Counted from the stretch's first letter, positions 29,277 through 38,594 are shown. The stretch: 64,000 nt of DNA from Vineibacter terrae (GCF_008039615.1 NZ_VDUZ01000016.1:1-64000); one strand, 5' to 3'. Translations and numbers: made by a program. The notes: a model not told the origin generated them from the letters alone.

Positions 29277-29752
29277 GGCGTTCGTCGCCGCGACGGCGTG
29301 GCAGATGCGGCGTCGCCGTTCGCCAGTGCCAGCAGGCGCGCCTTGGCGCGGCCCATCAGCCGCGCCAGCTGCGTCCGTTCCGCGGCGGTCAGGTTGGCCA
29401 GGGCGTCGTCGACCGTGGCCTGCGCGACGACCCACATCCGGGCATGGACGCGCTCCGCCTCGCGCGTGAGGTGGATGCGCTTGACGCGCCGGTCGGCGGC
29501 ATCGGCGCGGCGCACGACCCAGCCGTTGCGCTCCATGCGGTCCACCATGCGGCCGGCGCTGGCCTTCTCGACTTCCAGCATCTCCGCCAGCTCGGTCTGG
29601 CTGGCGCCGGGGCGCCGGTGCAGGCGGCTCAGCAGCAGCCACTGGCTGCGGGTCAGCCCGAGCTTGCGCACGCGCCGGTCGAACACGGTGCGCATCAGGC
29701 GCGCCACGTCCGACACGAGATACCCGATATACGCGTCGTCGTCGGGCTTCAC
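29273..29752 (-). CDS. MarR-family transcriptional regulator
   Basis: A 159-residue winged-helix regulator: LGLTRSQWLLLSRLHRRPGASQTELAEMLEVEKASAGRMVDRMERNGWVVRRADAADRR shows the recognition helix and the basic wing DRRVKRIHLT. It starts with GTG, only 9 bases from the start of the divergent MFS gene, and its 3' end overlaps the HlyD gene by 4 nt. It probably represses the efflux genes on both sides in response to a phenolic or lipophilic ligand (inference from the family). Confidence 0.92.
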   Translation of the reverse strand: MKPDDDAYIGYLVSDVARLMRTVFDRRVRKLGLTRSQWLLLSRLHRRPGASQTELAEMLEVEKASAGRMVDRMERNGWVVRRADAADRRVKRIHLTREAERVHARMWVVAQATVDDALANLTAAERTQLARLMGRAKARLLALANGDAASATPSRRRTP

Positions 29753-29761
29753 CGTGCGGTG

Positions 29762-31216
29762 ATGCTCGGCTCGACGCTGTACGCCACCACGCTGCTGATC
29801 GCCTCGACCCTGCTGCCGCAGATGCAGGGCGCGATGTCGGCGACGCAGGACGAGATCGCGTGGGTGATGACCTTCAACATCCTCACCACCGCGGTCGTCA
29901 CGCCCATGACCGGCTGGATGGTGGCGCGGTTCGGCCGCCGCAACGTGATGGTGTGGTCGCTCTTCGCCTTCTCGGTCATGACGCTGCTGTGCGGCGCGGC
30001 CGAATCGCTGGAGATGCTGGTCCTGTGGCGGATCCTCCAGGGTGGCCTGGGGGCGCCGGTGATTCCCCTGTCGCAGACCATCCTGCTCGACAGCTTCCCC
30101 AAGCGGCAGGCCGGCATGGTGACGTCGATCTTCGGGATGGCGGTCGTGATCGGGCCGGTGATCGGCCCGACCGTGGGCAGCCTGCTGTCGGAGCTCTACA
30201 GCTGGCGCTGGGCGTTCTACATGGTGGTGCCGGTCGGGCTGGCCTGCTTCATCGGGCTGCGGCTCACGCTGCCGAAGGACGCGCCCACCGGCCGGACAGC
30301 GCTCGACTGGACCGGCTTCCTGTCGCTATCGCTGGCGATCGCCTGCGTTCAGCTGATGCTGTCGCGGGGGCAGCGGCTGGACTGGTTCGAATCGGAAGAG
30401 GTCGTCGTCGAGGCGCTGGTGGCGGCATTGGCATTCTACGTCTTCATCGCGCACAGCCTGACGTCGCAAGCGCCGTTCCTCAATCTGCGCCTGCTGCTGG
30501 ATCGCAACTATGCCCTCGGCCTCGTCCTGGTGGCGATCTACGGCATGCTGAACTTCACGCCCATGGTGCTGCTGCCGCCGCTGCTGCAGCAGCATGCGGG
30601 CTTCCCCGACAGCATCATCGGCGAGGTGATCGCCGCGCGCGGGGTTGGCGCGTCGATCGGCTTCTTCCTCGCCATCTTCATCGGCAAGGTCGATCCCCGG
30701 ATCGGGCTGATCGGCGGCTTCGGGGTGCAGGTGCTGTCCGGCCTGTGGCTGATGAGCCTCGACCTCAACGTCGACGTCGCCACCCTGATGGCTAACAGCA
30801 TGCTGCAGGGCATCGCCGTCGGCGTCATCTGGGTGCCGCTGACCCTGGCCACGTTCGCCACCATCGAGGCGCGCTATCTCGCCGAAGGGACGGCCGTCTA
30901 CCACCTGCTGCGCAACATCGGCTCGAGCTTCTTCATCTCGCTGTGCGTCGCCGAGATCGTGCGGGCCACCGGCACCAACTACGGCCGCATGGTCGAGATG
31001 GTGAGCCCGTTCAACGAGGCGCTGTCGCTGCCCTGGGTGATGGGTGGCTGGACCATGGACTCGACCGCCGGCCTTGCCCGGATCGCCAAGGAGATCAATC
31101 GCCAGGCGGCTATGATCGGATACCTCAACGCCTTCGGCCTCTACACCCTGGCCTCGGCATTGGCCGTGCCGGCGATCCTGTTCGTGGCCGGCAAGGCGCG
31201 CGCCCGCAACGCCTGA
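29762..31216 (+). CDS. DHA2-family MFS multidrug exporter (EmrB-like)
   Basis: A 484-residue transporter with about 14 membrane helices, the DHA2 pattern. It has WVMTFNILTTAVVTPMTGWMVARFGRRNVMV (motif A), RILQGGLGAPVIPLSQ, and GPVIGPTVGSLLSELYSWRWAFYMVVPVG (motif C). It would pair with the HlyD-like adaptor. The N-terminus is short: the first helix begins almost at the ATG, and an in-frame GTG at 29759 is an alternative. Any earlier start would lie inside the marR gene. Control by the divergent MarR is likely. Confidence 0.93.
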   Translation: MLGSTLYATTLLIASTLLPQMQGAMSATQDEIAWVMTFNILTTAVVTPMTGWMVARFGRRNVMVWSLFAFSVMTLLCGAAESLEMLVLWRILQGGLGAPVIPLSQTILLDSFPKRQAGMVTSIFGMAVVIGPVIGPTVGSLLSELYSWRWAFYMVVPVGLACFIGLRLTLPKDAPTGRTALDWTGFLSLSLAIACVQLMLSRGQRLDWFESEEVVVEALVAALAFYVFIAHSLTSQAPFLNLRLLLDRNYALGLVLVAIYGMLNFTPMVLLPPLLQQHAGFPDSIIGEVIAARGVGASIGFFLAIFIGKVDPRIGLIGGFGVQVLSGLWLMSLDLNVDVATLMANSMLQGIAVGVIWVPLTLATFATIEARYLAEGTAVYHLLRNIGSSFFISLCVAEIVRATGTNYGRMVEMVSPFNEALSLPWVMGGWTMDSTAGLARIAKEINRQAAMIGYLNAFGLYTLASALAVPAILFVAGKARARNA

Positions 31217-31323
31217 CGGGCGGCGCGCTCCTAAACGATTGACGTCGCGCCGGGCGCAGGGATGGATGCGGTCCGAGGCGAAGCCGGCTATCCGCCGCGC
31301 GCGCCGCGTATCGGGGAACCGTC

Positions 31324-31944
31324 ATGCCGCTTGATCTCTGGCTTGCGTTTGTTGCTGCTGCGATCGTCGTTCTCATCATTCCCGGCCCGACCATCGCGCT
31401 GGTGATCGGCTATGCGCTGGGCGAGGGGCGGGGTGCGGCGCTGGCCATCGTCGCCGGCGTGGCGCTGGGTGACCTGACCGCCATGACCTTGTCGCTGCTG
31501 GGCGTCGGCGCCTTGCTGGCCGCCTCCAGCACGCTTTTCACGGCGCTGAAGTGGATCGGCGCGGCCTATCTGGTCTATCTCGGGATCCGGCTGTGGCGGG
31601 CGCCGGTCGCTGACGACCTGACCGCGACCGTCGAGCATCGCTCGCCCTGGGTGATGATGGCGCACGCCTATGCGGTGACAGCGCTCAACCCCAAGAGCAT
31701 CCTGTTCTTCATCGCGTTCGTGCCGCAGTTCATGGACCCCGGCCGCGCCTGGGCGCCGCAGGCCGCGATCCTCGTTGCCACGTTCGTCACCATGGCGGCG
31801 CTCAATGCCGGCCTCTATGCCCTGCTGGCCAGCCGTGCCGGCGGCGTGATCCGCCGGCCGCGGGTGCGCCGCATCGTCAACCGCGTCGGCGGCAGCGTGC
31901 TGATCGGCGCCGGCGCGCTGACGGCCGCGATGCGCCGCGCCTGA
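31324..31944 (+). CDS. LysE/RhtB-family exporter
   Basis: A 206-residue six-helix exporter. It has IPGPTIALVIGYALGEGRGAALAIVAGVALGDLTAM, then LKWIGAAYLVYLGIRLWR, and NPKSILFFIAFVPQFM, the three landmarks of the LysE/RhtB family. Members pump out amino acids such as lysine, threonine or homoserine lactone. It lies 107 bases after the MFS gene and stops one base before the convergent molybdoenzyme gene. Confidence 0.93.
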   Translation: MPLDLWLAFVAAAIVVLIIPGPTIALVIGYALGEGRGAALAIVAGVALGDLTAMTLSLLGVGALLAASSTLFTALKWIGAAYLVYLGIRLWRAPVADDLTATVEHRSPWVMMAHAYAVTALNPKSILFFIAFVPQFMDPGRAWAPQAAILVATFVTMAALNAGLYALLASRAGGVIRRPRVRRIVNRVGGSVLIGAGALTAAMRRA

Positions 31945-31945
31945 C

Positions 31946-34315
31946 TCAGCTTGCGTCCCGCTCCACCTCGCAGGCATAGGAACGGTGTGGCGCCGAGCCG
32001 CTGATCGGATCGAGCAGAGTGTCGTCGATCAGCAGGTTGTAGTTGGCGCCGTCTTCGGAGAAGGGATCGAGCGGCGGCAGGCCCAGCGCCTCGTTGCCCG
32101 CCCACCAGCCATAGGTCGAGGTCACGACGCGCGGATCGAGATGCGCATCGAGGTTGGCGCGCATGCGGATGCTGCCGGCGGGCGTGCGCAGGCGCACCCA
32201 GTCGCCATCGGCAATGCCGCGTGCCGCCGCGGTATCGGGATGCAGCTCGATCAGGGGATCGGGCATGCGCCGCCGCAGCGCCGCGATGTCGCGATGCTGG
32301 CTGTGGTTGAAGTAGATGCGCTTGGTCGAGGTCAGCACCAACGGGTAGCCCGGGCCGGCCGTTTCGGGCGACACCAGCGGTGCCACGTAATCCGGAAGCG
32401 GTGCCTGTCCGTGATCCAGCAGCCGTTCGGAATAGACCTCGGCCTTGCGGGTCGGCGTGGCAAAGCCGCGCGCGACGCCGTCCGCCAGCTCGGCGAAGCG
32501 CCGGTAGCGCGGCTCCATCGGCAGGTCGATGCCGGCGGGGCTTTGCCGCAGCGCCTCGAGCGAAAGACCCAGCGGCGCCAGCAGCGCGGCGTAGCCGGCT
32601 TCGATATCGCCGTCCCAGAAATCGGCGCCGAAGCCCAGGCGCCTGGCGAGCTCGAACACGATCCAGGCATCCGACCGGCTTTCGCCGCGCGGCGGCAGCA
32701 CGGCCTGGCGGTACTGGACCCGGCGCGCCGCCGCCTGGGTCGGCTCGAAGCCGATGCGCAGCGCATCGCGCTCGAACGGCATGTTCACGGGCAGCACCAC
32801 GTCGGCGAAGCGGGCCGTCGGGTTCATCACCACGTCGGCATGGACGTAGAAATCGAGCCGCGCCAGCGCCTGGGCGATGCGCCGGCTGTTGGCGTGCGAG
32901 ACCGCGAGATTGGCGCCGAAGGCGATCAGGCCGGCGACGCGGTAGGGTTCTGCATCGATGACCGCGCGACAGAAATCGTCGGTGCGCACCCAGCCGCGGG
33001 CGGGCGGGCCCAGTGGCCGCTCGTCCAGGCCCAGCGCCTTGCCGCGCTGGGCCGGCGACAGGAAATCACGGCCGCCGAGGTCCGCCGCCGCCGGCTGCGC
33101 CAGCGCGATATTGCCGCCGGGCACATCATGGCTGCCGGTGAGCATGTGGAGCAGGGCGATGGCCCGGTCGGTCTGCGTGGCGTTGGTGTGCTGCCCGACG
33201 CCGGTCCAGGCATAGAGGCAAACCGGGCGCGCCGAGTGCAGCAGCTGCGCCGTGCGCTCGATATCCTCGGCCGGCACCCAGCAGATTTCGGCGGCGCGCT
33301 GCGGCGGGTACTGGGCGCATAGCGCGGCGTAGAGGTCGAACGCCGGCCGGCAGACGACCCGGCCGGCCGGCCCGTCCAGGGTCACGGCGCCGCGCAGCGC
33401 CAGGTTCCCGGTGTCGATGTCGGCGTCGTAGGCGCCGCGGCGGGGATCGTAAGGGATGGGCCGGCTCGAGAGCCGATCCCATGCCGCCAGCCGACGGTCG
33501 CCGGTGCCGTCGAGGTCGCCCATACGCAGGAAGCGGCCGGTATCGGCGCGCACCAGCAGCGGCCCGTTGCTCCACTGTCGGATGAAGGCAGCGTCGAACC
33601 AGCCGCGTTCCAGCATCACATGCGCGATCGCCAGCGCCAGGGCCCCGTCGGTTCCCGGCCGCACCCGCAGCCACATGTCGGCGCCGACCGCCGGTCCGGC
33701 CCGGCGCGGGTCGACCACCACCACCTTGGCGCCGCGCCGGCGGGCTTGTGCAGTCCCCAGCGTGTGGTCCAGCCAGGAGACGGCCGGATTGTGTCCCCAC
33801 AGCAGCACGCAGCCCGTGTTGTCGAAATCCGGCGAGCGGATGCCGACGCCCCAGGTGAGCTCGTGCGCATGGTCCTTATGCCAGTTGCAGATCTCGGTCG
33901 CGAAGAGGCTGTTGGGGCTGCCGAAGCGGTTGACGAAGCGCTCGATCCAGAGCAGCGCATCGGAGATCGGCGCCGCGCTGGGCGACGTGGACGCAAACGC
34001 CACCGCTTCCGGTCCGTGCGCGCGCCGGATGCGATCGATGTTCGCGGTGATCCTATCCAGCGCCTCGTTCCAGCTGGCGCGCCGCCACCGCGGATCGGCG
34101 GCGTCCTTGGGCGCGGTCCGGATCAGCGGATGCAGCAACCGGTTGGGGTTGGCCACGATTTCTGGCGCCGCCTTGCCCTTCACGCACAGCGCCCGGCCGG
34201 TGGGGTGGGTGGGATCGGCTTCCAGGGCCACCAGCGACGCATCGTCCACAACGGCGACGGCGCCGCAGCGCGAGCGGCACAACGGGCAGAATGTGGGCGT
34301 GCGGGTGACGGTCAT
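31946..34315 (-). CDS. Molybdopterin-dependent oxidoreductase (DMSO reductase superfamily, [4Fe-4S])
   Basis: The 789-residue catalytic subunit opens with an iron-sulfur motif CPLCRSRC followed about 30 residues later by LCVKG (C-x2-C-x3-C-xn-C). The bis-MGD domains follow, with SWNEALDRI, FATEICNWHKDHAH (the Cys is a candidate molybdenum ligand), LWGHNPAVSW, and the C-terminal PLVLTSTKRIYFNHSQHR and TPAGSIRMRANLD beta-barrel region. No twin-arginine signal is seen, so it may be cytoplasmic. No electron-transfer or membrane subunit is adjacent. The substrate is unknown. The ATG at 34315 is preferred over 34405 because it directly precedes the cluster motif. Confidence 0.88.
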   Translation of the reverse strand: MTVTRTPTFCPLCRSRCGAVAVVDDASLVALEADPTHPTGRALCVKGKAAPEIVANPNRLLHPLIRTAPKDAADPRWRRASWNEALDRITANIDRIRRAHGPEAVAFASTSPSAAPISDALLWIERFVNRFGSPNSLFATEICNWHKDHAHELTWGVGIRSPDFDNTGCVLLWGHNPAVSWLDHTLGTAQARRRGAKVVVVDPRRAGPAVGADMWLRVRPGTDGALALAIAHVMLERGWFDAAFIRQWSNGPLLVRADTGRFLRMGDLDGTGDRRLAAWDRLSSRPIPYDPRRGAYDADIDTGNLALRGAVTLDGPAGRVVCRPAFDLYAALCAQYPPQRAAEICWVPAEDIERTAQLLHSARPVCLYAWTGVGQHTNATQTDRAIALLHMLTGSHDVPGGNIALAQPAAADLGGRDFLSPAQRGKALGLDERPLGPPARGWVRTDDFCRAVIDAEPYRVAGLIAFGANLAVSHANSRRIAQALARLDFYVHADVVMNPTARFADVVLPVNMPFERDALRIGFEPTQAAARRVQYRQAVLPPRGESRSDAWIVFELARRLGFGADFWDGDIEAGYAALLAPLGLSLEALRQSPAGIDLPMEPRYRRFAELADGVARGFATPTRKAEVYSERLLDHGQAPLPDYVAPLVSPETAGPGYPLVLTSTKRIYFNHSQHRDIAALRRRMPDPLIELHPDTAAARGIADGDWVRLRTPAGSIRMRANLDAHLDPRVVTSTYGWWAGNEALGLPPLDPFSEDGANYNLLIDDTLLDPISGSAPHRSYACEVERDAS

Positions 34316-34465
34316 GAGCGGTTCCCAGGATTGTACAATCCGGAGGCACCATTTGAACACGCGTGCAGGGCGAGCGGCAAATGCCGGACGTGGACGCCGC
34401 GCCAAAAGAAAGGGGCGCCTTGCGGCGCCCCAGTGCTGAGAGAGGGGTACGCTACGCTACGCTGT

Positions 34466-35668
34466 TCAAACTCGCTCGATCACCATGGCGATGCCCTGGC
34501 CGACGCCGATGCACATGGTGCACAGCGCATAACGGCCACCGATCGCCTCCAGCTGGTTGATCGCGGTCATGATCAGCCGGCCGCCGCTGGCGCCCAGCGG
34601 ATGGCCCAGCGCGATCGCGCCGCCGTTGGGGTTGACATGGTCGGCGCAGTCCGGGAGCCCGAGCTGGCGCATCACCGCCAGGCCCTGGGCCGCGAACGCC
34701 TCGTTGAGCTCGACCACGTCCATGTCGGAAATCTTCAGGCCGGCGATCTCCAGCGCCTTGCGCGACGCCGGCACCGGGCCGATGCCCATCACCCGCGGCG
34801 GCACGCCGGCCGCGGCGGCGGCGAGAATACGCGCCCGCGGCGTCAGGCCCTGGCCCTTGGCCGCCTTCTCGGAGGCCACGATCATGGCGCAGGCGCCGTC
34901 ATTGATGCCCGAGGAGTTGCCGGCCGTGACCGAGCCTTCCTCGCGAAACGCCGGCGGCAGCTTCGACAGGCCTTCCATGGTGGTGTCGAACCGCGGATGC
35001 TCGTCGGCATCGACCATCTTCTCGGTCTTGCCGTTCTTGACCGTGACCGGGATCAGTTCCTTCTTGAAGAAGCCGCGCTCGGTGGCCTTCTTGCAGCGCT
35101 GCTGGCTGCGATAGGCGAAGGCGTCCTGGTCGACCCGGCTGATCTGATGCTCCTGGGCCACGTTCTCGGCTGTCTGGCCCATGGGATCGACGCCGTAGCG
35201 CGCCTTCATCGCTGGATTGATGAAGCGCCAGCCCAGCACCGTGTCCTCAAGCTTCATGTTGCGGTCGAAGCCCTGGTTCGGCTTGCCCATCACATAGGGC
35301 GAGCGCGTCATGCCCTCGACGCCGCCGGCGATCATGATCTGCGCCTCACCGGTGCGCACGGCGCGTGCCGCCATTGCCGCCGCCTCGATGCCGGAGCCGC
35401 ACAGGCGGTTGACCGTCGCGCCGGCGACCTCGACCGGCAGGCCAGCCAGCAGGCCGGCCATGCGCGCCACGTTGCGGTTGTCCTCGCCGGCCTGATTGAC
35501 GCAGCCATAGACCACATCGTCGACCGCACCCCAGTCGATGCCGGGGTTGCGGGCCATCAGGGCCTTGAGAGGCAGCGCCGCCAGGTCGTCGGTGCGGACA
35601 CTGGCGAGCGCGCCGTTGTAGCGGCCGATCGGGGTGCGCACGGTGTCGCAGATGAAAGCGTCGGTCAT
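34466..35668 (-). CDS. pcaF: 3-Oxoadipyl-CoA / acetyl-CoA C-acyltransferase (thiolase)
   Basis: The 400-residue thiolase has the PcaF-type N-terminus DAFICDTVRTPIGRYNGALASV, and VYGCVNQAGEDNRNVARM. The nucleophile is in VNRLCGSGIEA, the active-site His in NEAFAAQGL and GHPLGASGGR, and the second Cys in CIGVGQG. Its length and NQAGEDNRN segment favour 3-oxoadipyl-CoA thiolase of the beta-ketoadipate or phenylacetate routes, but a general beta-ketothiolase cannot be ruled out. No other pca gene is next to it. Confidence 0.85.
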   Translation of the reverse strand: MTDAFICDTVRTPIGRYNGALASVRTDDLAALPLKALMARNPGIDWGAVDDVVYGCVNQAGEDNRNVARMAGLLAGLPVEVAGATVNRLCGSGIEAAAMAARAVRTGEAQIMIAGGVEGMTRSPYVMGKPNQGFDRNMKLEDTVLGWRFINPAMKARYGVDPMGQTAENVAQEHQISRVDQDAFAYRSQQRCKKATERGFFKKELIPVTVKNGKTEKMVDADEHPRFDTTMEGLSKLPPAFREEGSVTAGNSSGINDGACAMIVASEKAAKGQGLTPRARILAAAAAGVPPRVMGIGPVPASRKALEIAGLKISDMDVVELNEAFAAQGLAVMRQLGLPDCADHVNPNGGAIALGHPLGASGGRLIMTAINQLEAIGGRYALCTMCIGVGQGIAMVIERV

Positions 35669-35810
35669 ATATCGAACTCCATTCGCCGACGAGCCGGGCG
35701 GCCGGTTCGCGCAGCCGGAAGTCGCTGGTTAACACTGCCGCGCGCCGGTGTCGAAGCCCAAGCAATGCCGACATCGCAACGGCGGCATGCGATGGCGCCG
35801 GTCCGGCGGG

Positions 35811-36560
35811 CTAGGCCGGCGACCGGCCGGCCAGCTGAGCGGCCAGGCCGGCGCAGAGGCCGACGCTGTCGACGGGCGGCGGCATGGCGAAGCTGCCGAT
35901 ACGGCTTTTGCTCGCGCCCAGCCGCGCCAGCGCTTCCGCCTGCCCGACGGCGGCAGCGACGCCGTCGATCAAGGGCACCGGCACGCGCTGCGACAAACGC
36001 GTGGCCAGACCAGCCAGCCCGGCGCCACCCAGGATCACCGCGTCGGCGCCGCCATCGACGGCATGGGCGCAGGCGGTGGCCAGCACCGAGAGCGAGCCGT
36101 CGGGATCGCGCGCGATGTCGGCGCCGGTCGGCGCCACGGTATGGATGCAGGCCAGGCGCGTCGAGAGGCCGCGCACGGCCACGAATTCGCGCAGCATGGG
36201 TGCCCAGCGTTCGCCGCCGGTGACGATCCCGAACCGCCCTCCAAGCTGGCATGCCGACTGGATCGACGCCTCGGCCATGCCGACCACGGGCACCGGCGAC
36301 AGCTCACGCAAGGCATCCAGCCCGGGGTCGCCGAAGCAGGCCAGCACCACGGCATCGAACGGGCCGGGCGTCTCCGCCCAGGCGTCGAGCGCGGCGTGCG
36401 CGGCGATGGCGTAGGCGGCACGGCTGGCGACGTAGGCGGCGCCGAAGCGGCCGGTGACGGCCACCAGCTCGGTGGACGGCGCCGCCACCGTGTGGGCCAT
36501 GGCCACCACCTTGTCGGTGATGGCGGCGGTGGTGTTGGGGTTGATCAGCAACAGGCGCAT
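35811..36560 (-). CDS. Asp/Glu/hydantoin racemase-family protein lacking the second catalytic Cys
   Basis: The 249-residue product starts MRLLLINPNTTAAITDKV and has VVLACFGDPGLDALRE with the first catalytic Cys, as in hydantoin and allantoin racemases. The second motif, normally LGCAGM, here reads ILGGAGLAGL (GGT codon), so the second acid/base Cys is gone. A two-base racemase is therefore unlikely; single-Cys relatives (arylmalonate decarboxylase) catalyse decarboxylation, though they keep the other Cys. It is the last gene of the ABC/amidohydrolase operon, 20 bases after the GNAT gene. Confidence 0.85.
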   Translation of the reverse strand: MRLLLINPNTTAAITDKVVAMAHTVAAPSTELVAVTGRFGAAYVASRAAYAIAAHAALDAWAETPGPFDAVVLACFGDPGLDALRELSPVPVVGMAEASIQSACQLGGRFGIVTGGERWAPMLREFVAVRGLSTRLACIHTVAPTGADIARDPDGSLSVLATACAHAVDGGADAVILGGAGLAGLATRLSQRVPVPLIDGVAAAVGQAEALARLGASKSRIGSFAMPPPVDSVGLCAGLAAQLAGRSPA

Positions 36561-36580
36561 CGGCAGCCTCCGCGGCACTG

Positions 36581-37432
36581 TCAGCCAAGCTCGAACGTGG
36601 TGACGCCGAACAGGTTGCGCAAGTCGATCACGGGCACGGCGGCGGTATACATTCGGGCGGTCTCGAACGCTGCTTTGAAGCCGAACGATTCAGCCATCCG
36701 GACAGCGGCCGGATTGCTTTCCGGCACATCCAATACGATCGGGCCCTCACTGAGCGCCGCGCTCAGATCGCCAAGCAGGGCGGCTGCGATGCCCGTGTCG
36801 GCGGCGTAGAGCGGCCCGATCTTGGTGCCGCGGCGGCAGGGGCGGGCCACCGCCAGTCCGGCAAGGGTGCCGTCGCGCAGCGCGACGCGGGCGCGGTGGC
36901 CCGGCAATGCCAGCCACAGCGACAGGAAGGCATCGCGCGGCGCCGGGAAGAACTGCCGGTCGAAGGCCGCGAGCGGCTCGAACGGCAGCGATGCGGCATC
37001 GGCGAGGACGATGCCGGCCGGCGGCGCGGCGCGTCCGGGCGGCGTCCCCTCGAAGCGGATGTTGCGCCAGGCGAGGGTGAAGCCGGACTTGCGGTAGTTG
37101 TCCTGCTGCGCCGGCACGCCGTCGAGGCCGACAAGGCGGCCGGACAGCCGCGCCATGCCGGCGTCCCAGACCCTGATGCCGCATCCCTGTCCGCGTGCCG
37201 AGGGGTGCGCGATGTAGAAGCCCAGGAAGCCGAAATCGGTGCCGTAGCGCACGACCGAGATGCAGGCGCCCGGCACGCCATCGCGCAGGCCGACCAGGAA
37301 CCCACCCGGGTCGGCAGCATGGAACGCCGGCGCATCGGCAAGCCCGGGATTCCAGCCCTCGGCCGCCGCCCAGTCGATGGCGAGATCCAGCTCTGCCCGG
37401 CTCATGCTGCGAACGACGAAGCGGTCGGTCAT
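36581..37432 (-). CDS. GNAT-family N-acetyltransferase (two-domain)
   Basis: A 283-residue protein with an N-terminal GNAT fold (FLVGLRDGVPGACISVVRYG, then the acetyl-CoA loop HPSARGQGCGIRVWDAGM) and a second Acetyltransf_18-like half (RDGTLAGLAVARPCRRGTKIGPLYA, VLDVPESNPAAVRMAESFGF). The acceptor is unknown. It sits between the ring-opening amidohydrolase and the racemase-family gene in one operon, so it may act on an amine or amino acid released from the imported ring compound (inference). Confidence 0.87.
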   Translation of the reverse strand: MTDRFVVRSMSRAELDLAIDWAAAEGWNPGLADAPAFHAADPGGFLVGLRDGVPGACISVVRYGTDFGFLGFYIAHPSARGQGCGIRVWDAGMARLSGRLVGLDGVPAQQDNYRKSGFTLAWRNIRFEGTPPGRAAPPAGIVLADAASLPFEPLAAFDRQFFPAPRDAFLSLWLALPGHRARVALRDGTLAGLAVARPCRRGTKIGPLYAADTGIAAALLGDLSAALSEGPIVLDVPESNPAAVRMAESFGFKAAFETARMYTAAVPVIDLRNLFGVTTFELG

Positions 37433-37467
37433 TGGATCACCTCTGCGAAGCAGGCGTGCCGGGAAGG

Positions 37468-38592
37468 CTAGGGAGAGCCGACCCGCGCGATGATCGCGAC
37501 CGGCCCGCCGCCGGCAGGGCCCTGGTGCTCGGCACCGCCGGAGACGTAGAGCATGGTATCGCCGATCAAGCCGGCAAGAACACCGCCAACCAGCGCCCGC
37601 GCGTGGCGCGTGCTGTGGATGTCGCTGTCGTCGAGCATGATATGGCGGCGCCCGCGGATCATGCCGGCCGGCGCGGCTTCGGCCTTGGCGAGCACGGCGA
37701 CGATGCGCTCGCGTGCCTCTGTCGGCACCTGACCCGCGGCGGCGAGGCCGAGCCGGCTAAGCGCGCGCCGCGCGGCTTCCAGGTCGATGGCATCGGCCAT
37801 GACGTCGTGCTCGATGCGCAGGTCGCCGGTCCAGCCCGTCGCATTGCCCAGCACGATGATCTCGTTGCGCTGCAGCTCGACGCCGGCGGAGGTGCTGGCA
37901 ACGCCGGAAAACAACGACCAGTCGGAACCGACAGCGGCGTCGGCCACCTGCGCCGCGCAGATCTCGCCCAACGCCACCGCGACGCCGAGAGCCGAGGCGC
38001 CGCGCGACAGGGCCATTGATTCATACGTGTCCTGCGTCGCGGTGTCCGCGCCGCGTGCCCGGGCCTCGCCGATCCGCTCCTGCGTCAGCAGCGGGCACTT
38101 GATCTGCACGAAATGCGCGTCGGCGGCATCATCGATGCCGGCCTCCGCCATGGCGGCACGGACCGCGGCGGCGGTTTCCCGGATCTGCGCCGCCCGGCCG
38201 ATCTCCTCCGGCCGGAAGCGCCGGGTGAAGCCGATGCCGATCGCCAGGCGCTTGCCGGCATCGGGCAAGCGCTCCTCGGCTTTCCGACGGCAGAACACGG
38301 TCAGGTGGGGTGACAGGCCGCCCTCCGTGCCGCCCGACATCACCAGCGCGATGCGCTGCTCGACCGCGGCCATCGTGCATGCCAGCCGCTCGGCCAGCAG
38401 CACCTTCAGCGCCAGAGTCGCATAGCCGCGGGTGAAATCGTTGACGCAGCCATTGCCCTCCGTCTTGCCCACGATGCCGACGATCTCGTCGGCGCGGAGC
38501 AGGCCCCTGTCGAGCGCTTGCGCCAGCGCCGTGGTGTCGTTTGGGCCTGCGGTCGGGAGCCGCAGCACCTGTGCTTGCTGTTGCAGGGCCAT
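37468..38592 (-). CDS. Ring-opening amidohydrolase (cyanuric acid amidohydrolase / barbiturase family)
   Basis: The 374-residue product belongs to the small AtzD/barbiturase family, which opens cyclic amides (cyanuric acid, barbituric acid) with three Ser-Lys dyads set in a threefold-repeated fold. The repeats are visible: IVGKTEGNG and LVMSGGTEGGLSPH; FVQIKCPLL and ASTSAGVEL; the final YVSGGAEHQGPAGGGPVA. No clear feature separates barbiturase from cyanurate hydrolase here. It begins 2 bases after the last permease gene of an ABC importer, which argues that the ring compound is imported. An ammelide- or ureide-like substrate is also possible. Confidence 0.9.
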   Translation of the reverse strand: MALQQQAQVLRLPTAGPNDTTALAQALDRGLLRADEIVGIVGKTEGNGCVNDFTRGYATLALKVLLAERLACTMAAVEQRIALVMSGGTEGGLSPHLTVFCRRKAEERLPDAGKRLAIGIGFTRRFRPEEIGRAAQIRETAAAVRAAMAEAGIDDAADAHFVQIKCPLLTQERIGEARARGADTATQDTYESMALSRGASALGVAVALGEICAAQVADAAVGSDWSLFSGVASTSAGVELQRNEIIVLGNATGWTGDLRIEHDVMADAIDLEAARRALSRLGLAAAGQVPTEARERIVAVLAKAEAAPAGMIRGRRHIMLDDSDIHSTRHARALVGGVLAGLIGDTMLYVSGGAEHQGPAGGGPVAIIARVGSP

Positions 38593-38594
38593 CT

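Noticed and set aside
33620-36223. Very long plus-strand frame (867 codons) across the molybdoenzyme and thiolase genes
   Set aside because: It is antisense to two well-supported genes, has low-complexity Arg/Ala/His-rich translation and no recognisable domain; such frames are common in GC-rich DNA.
37433-37467. A further gene between the GNAT and amidohydrolase genes
   Set aside because: The gap is only 35 bases.
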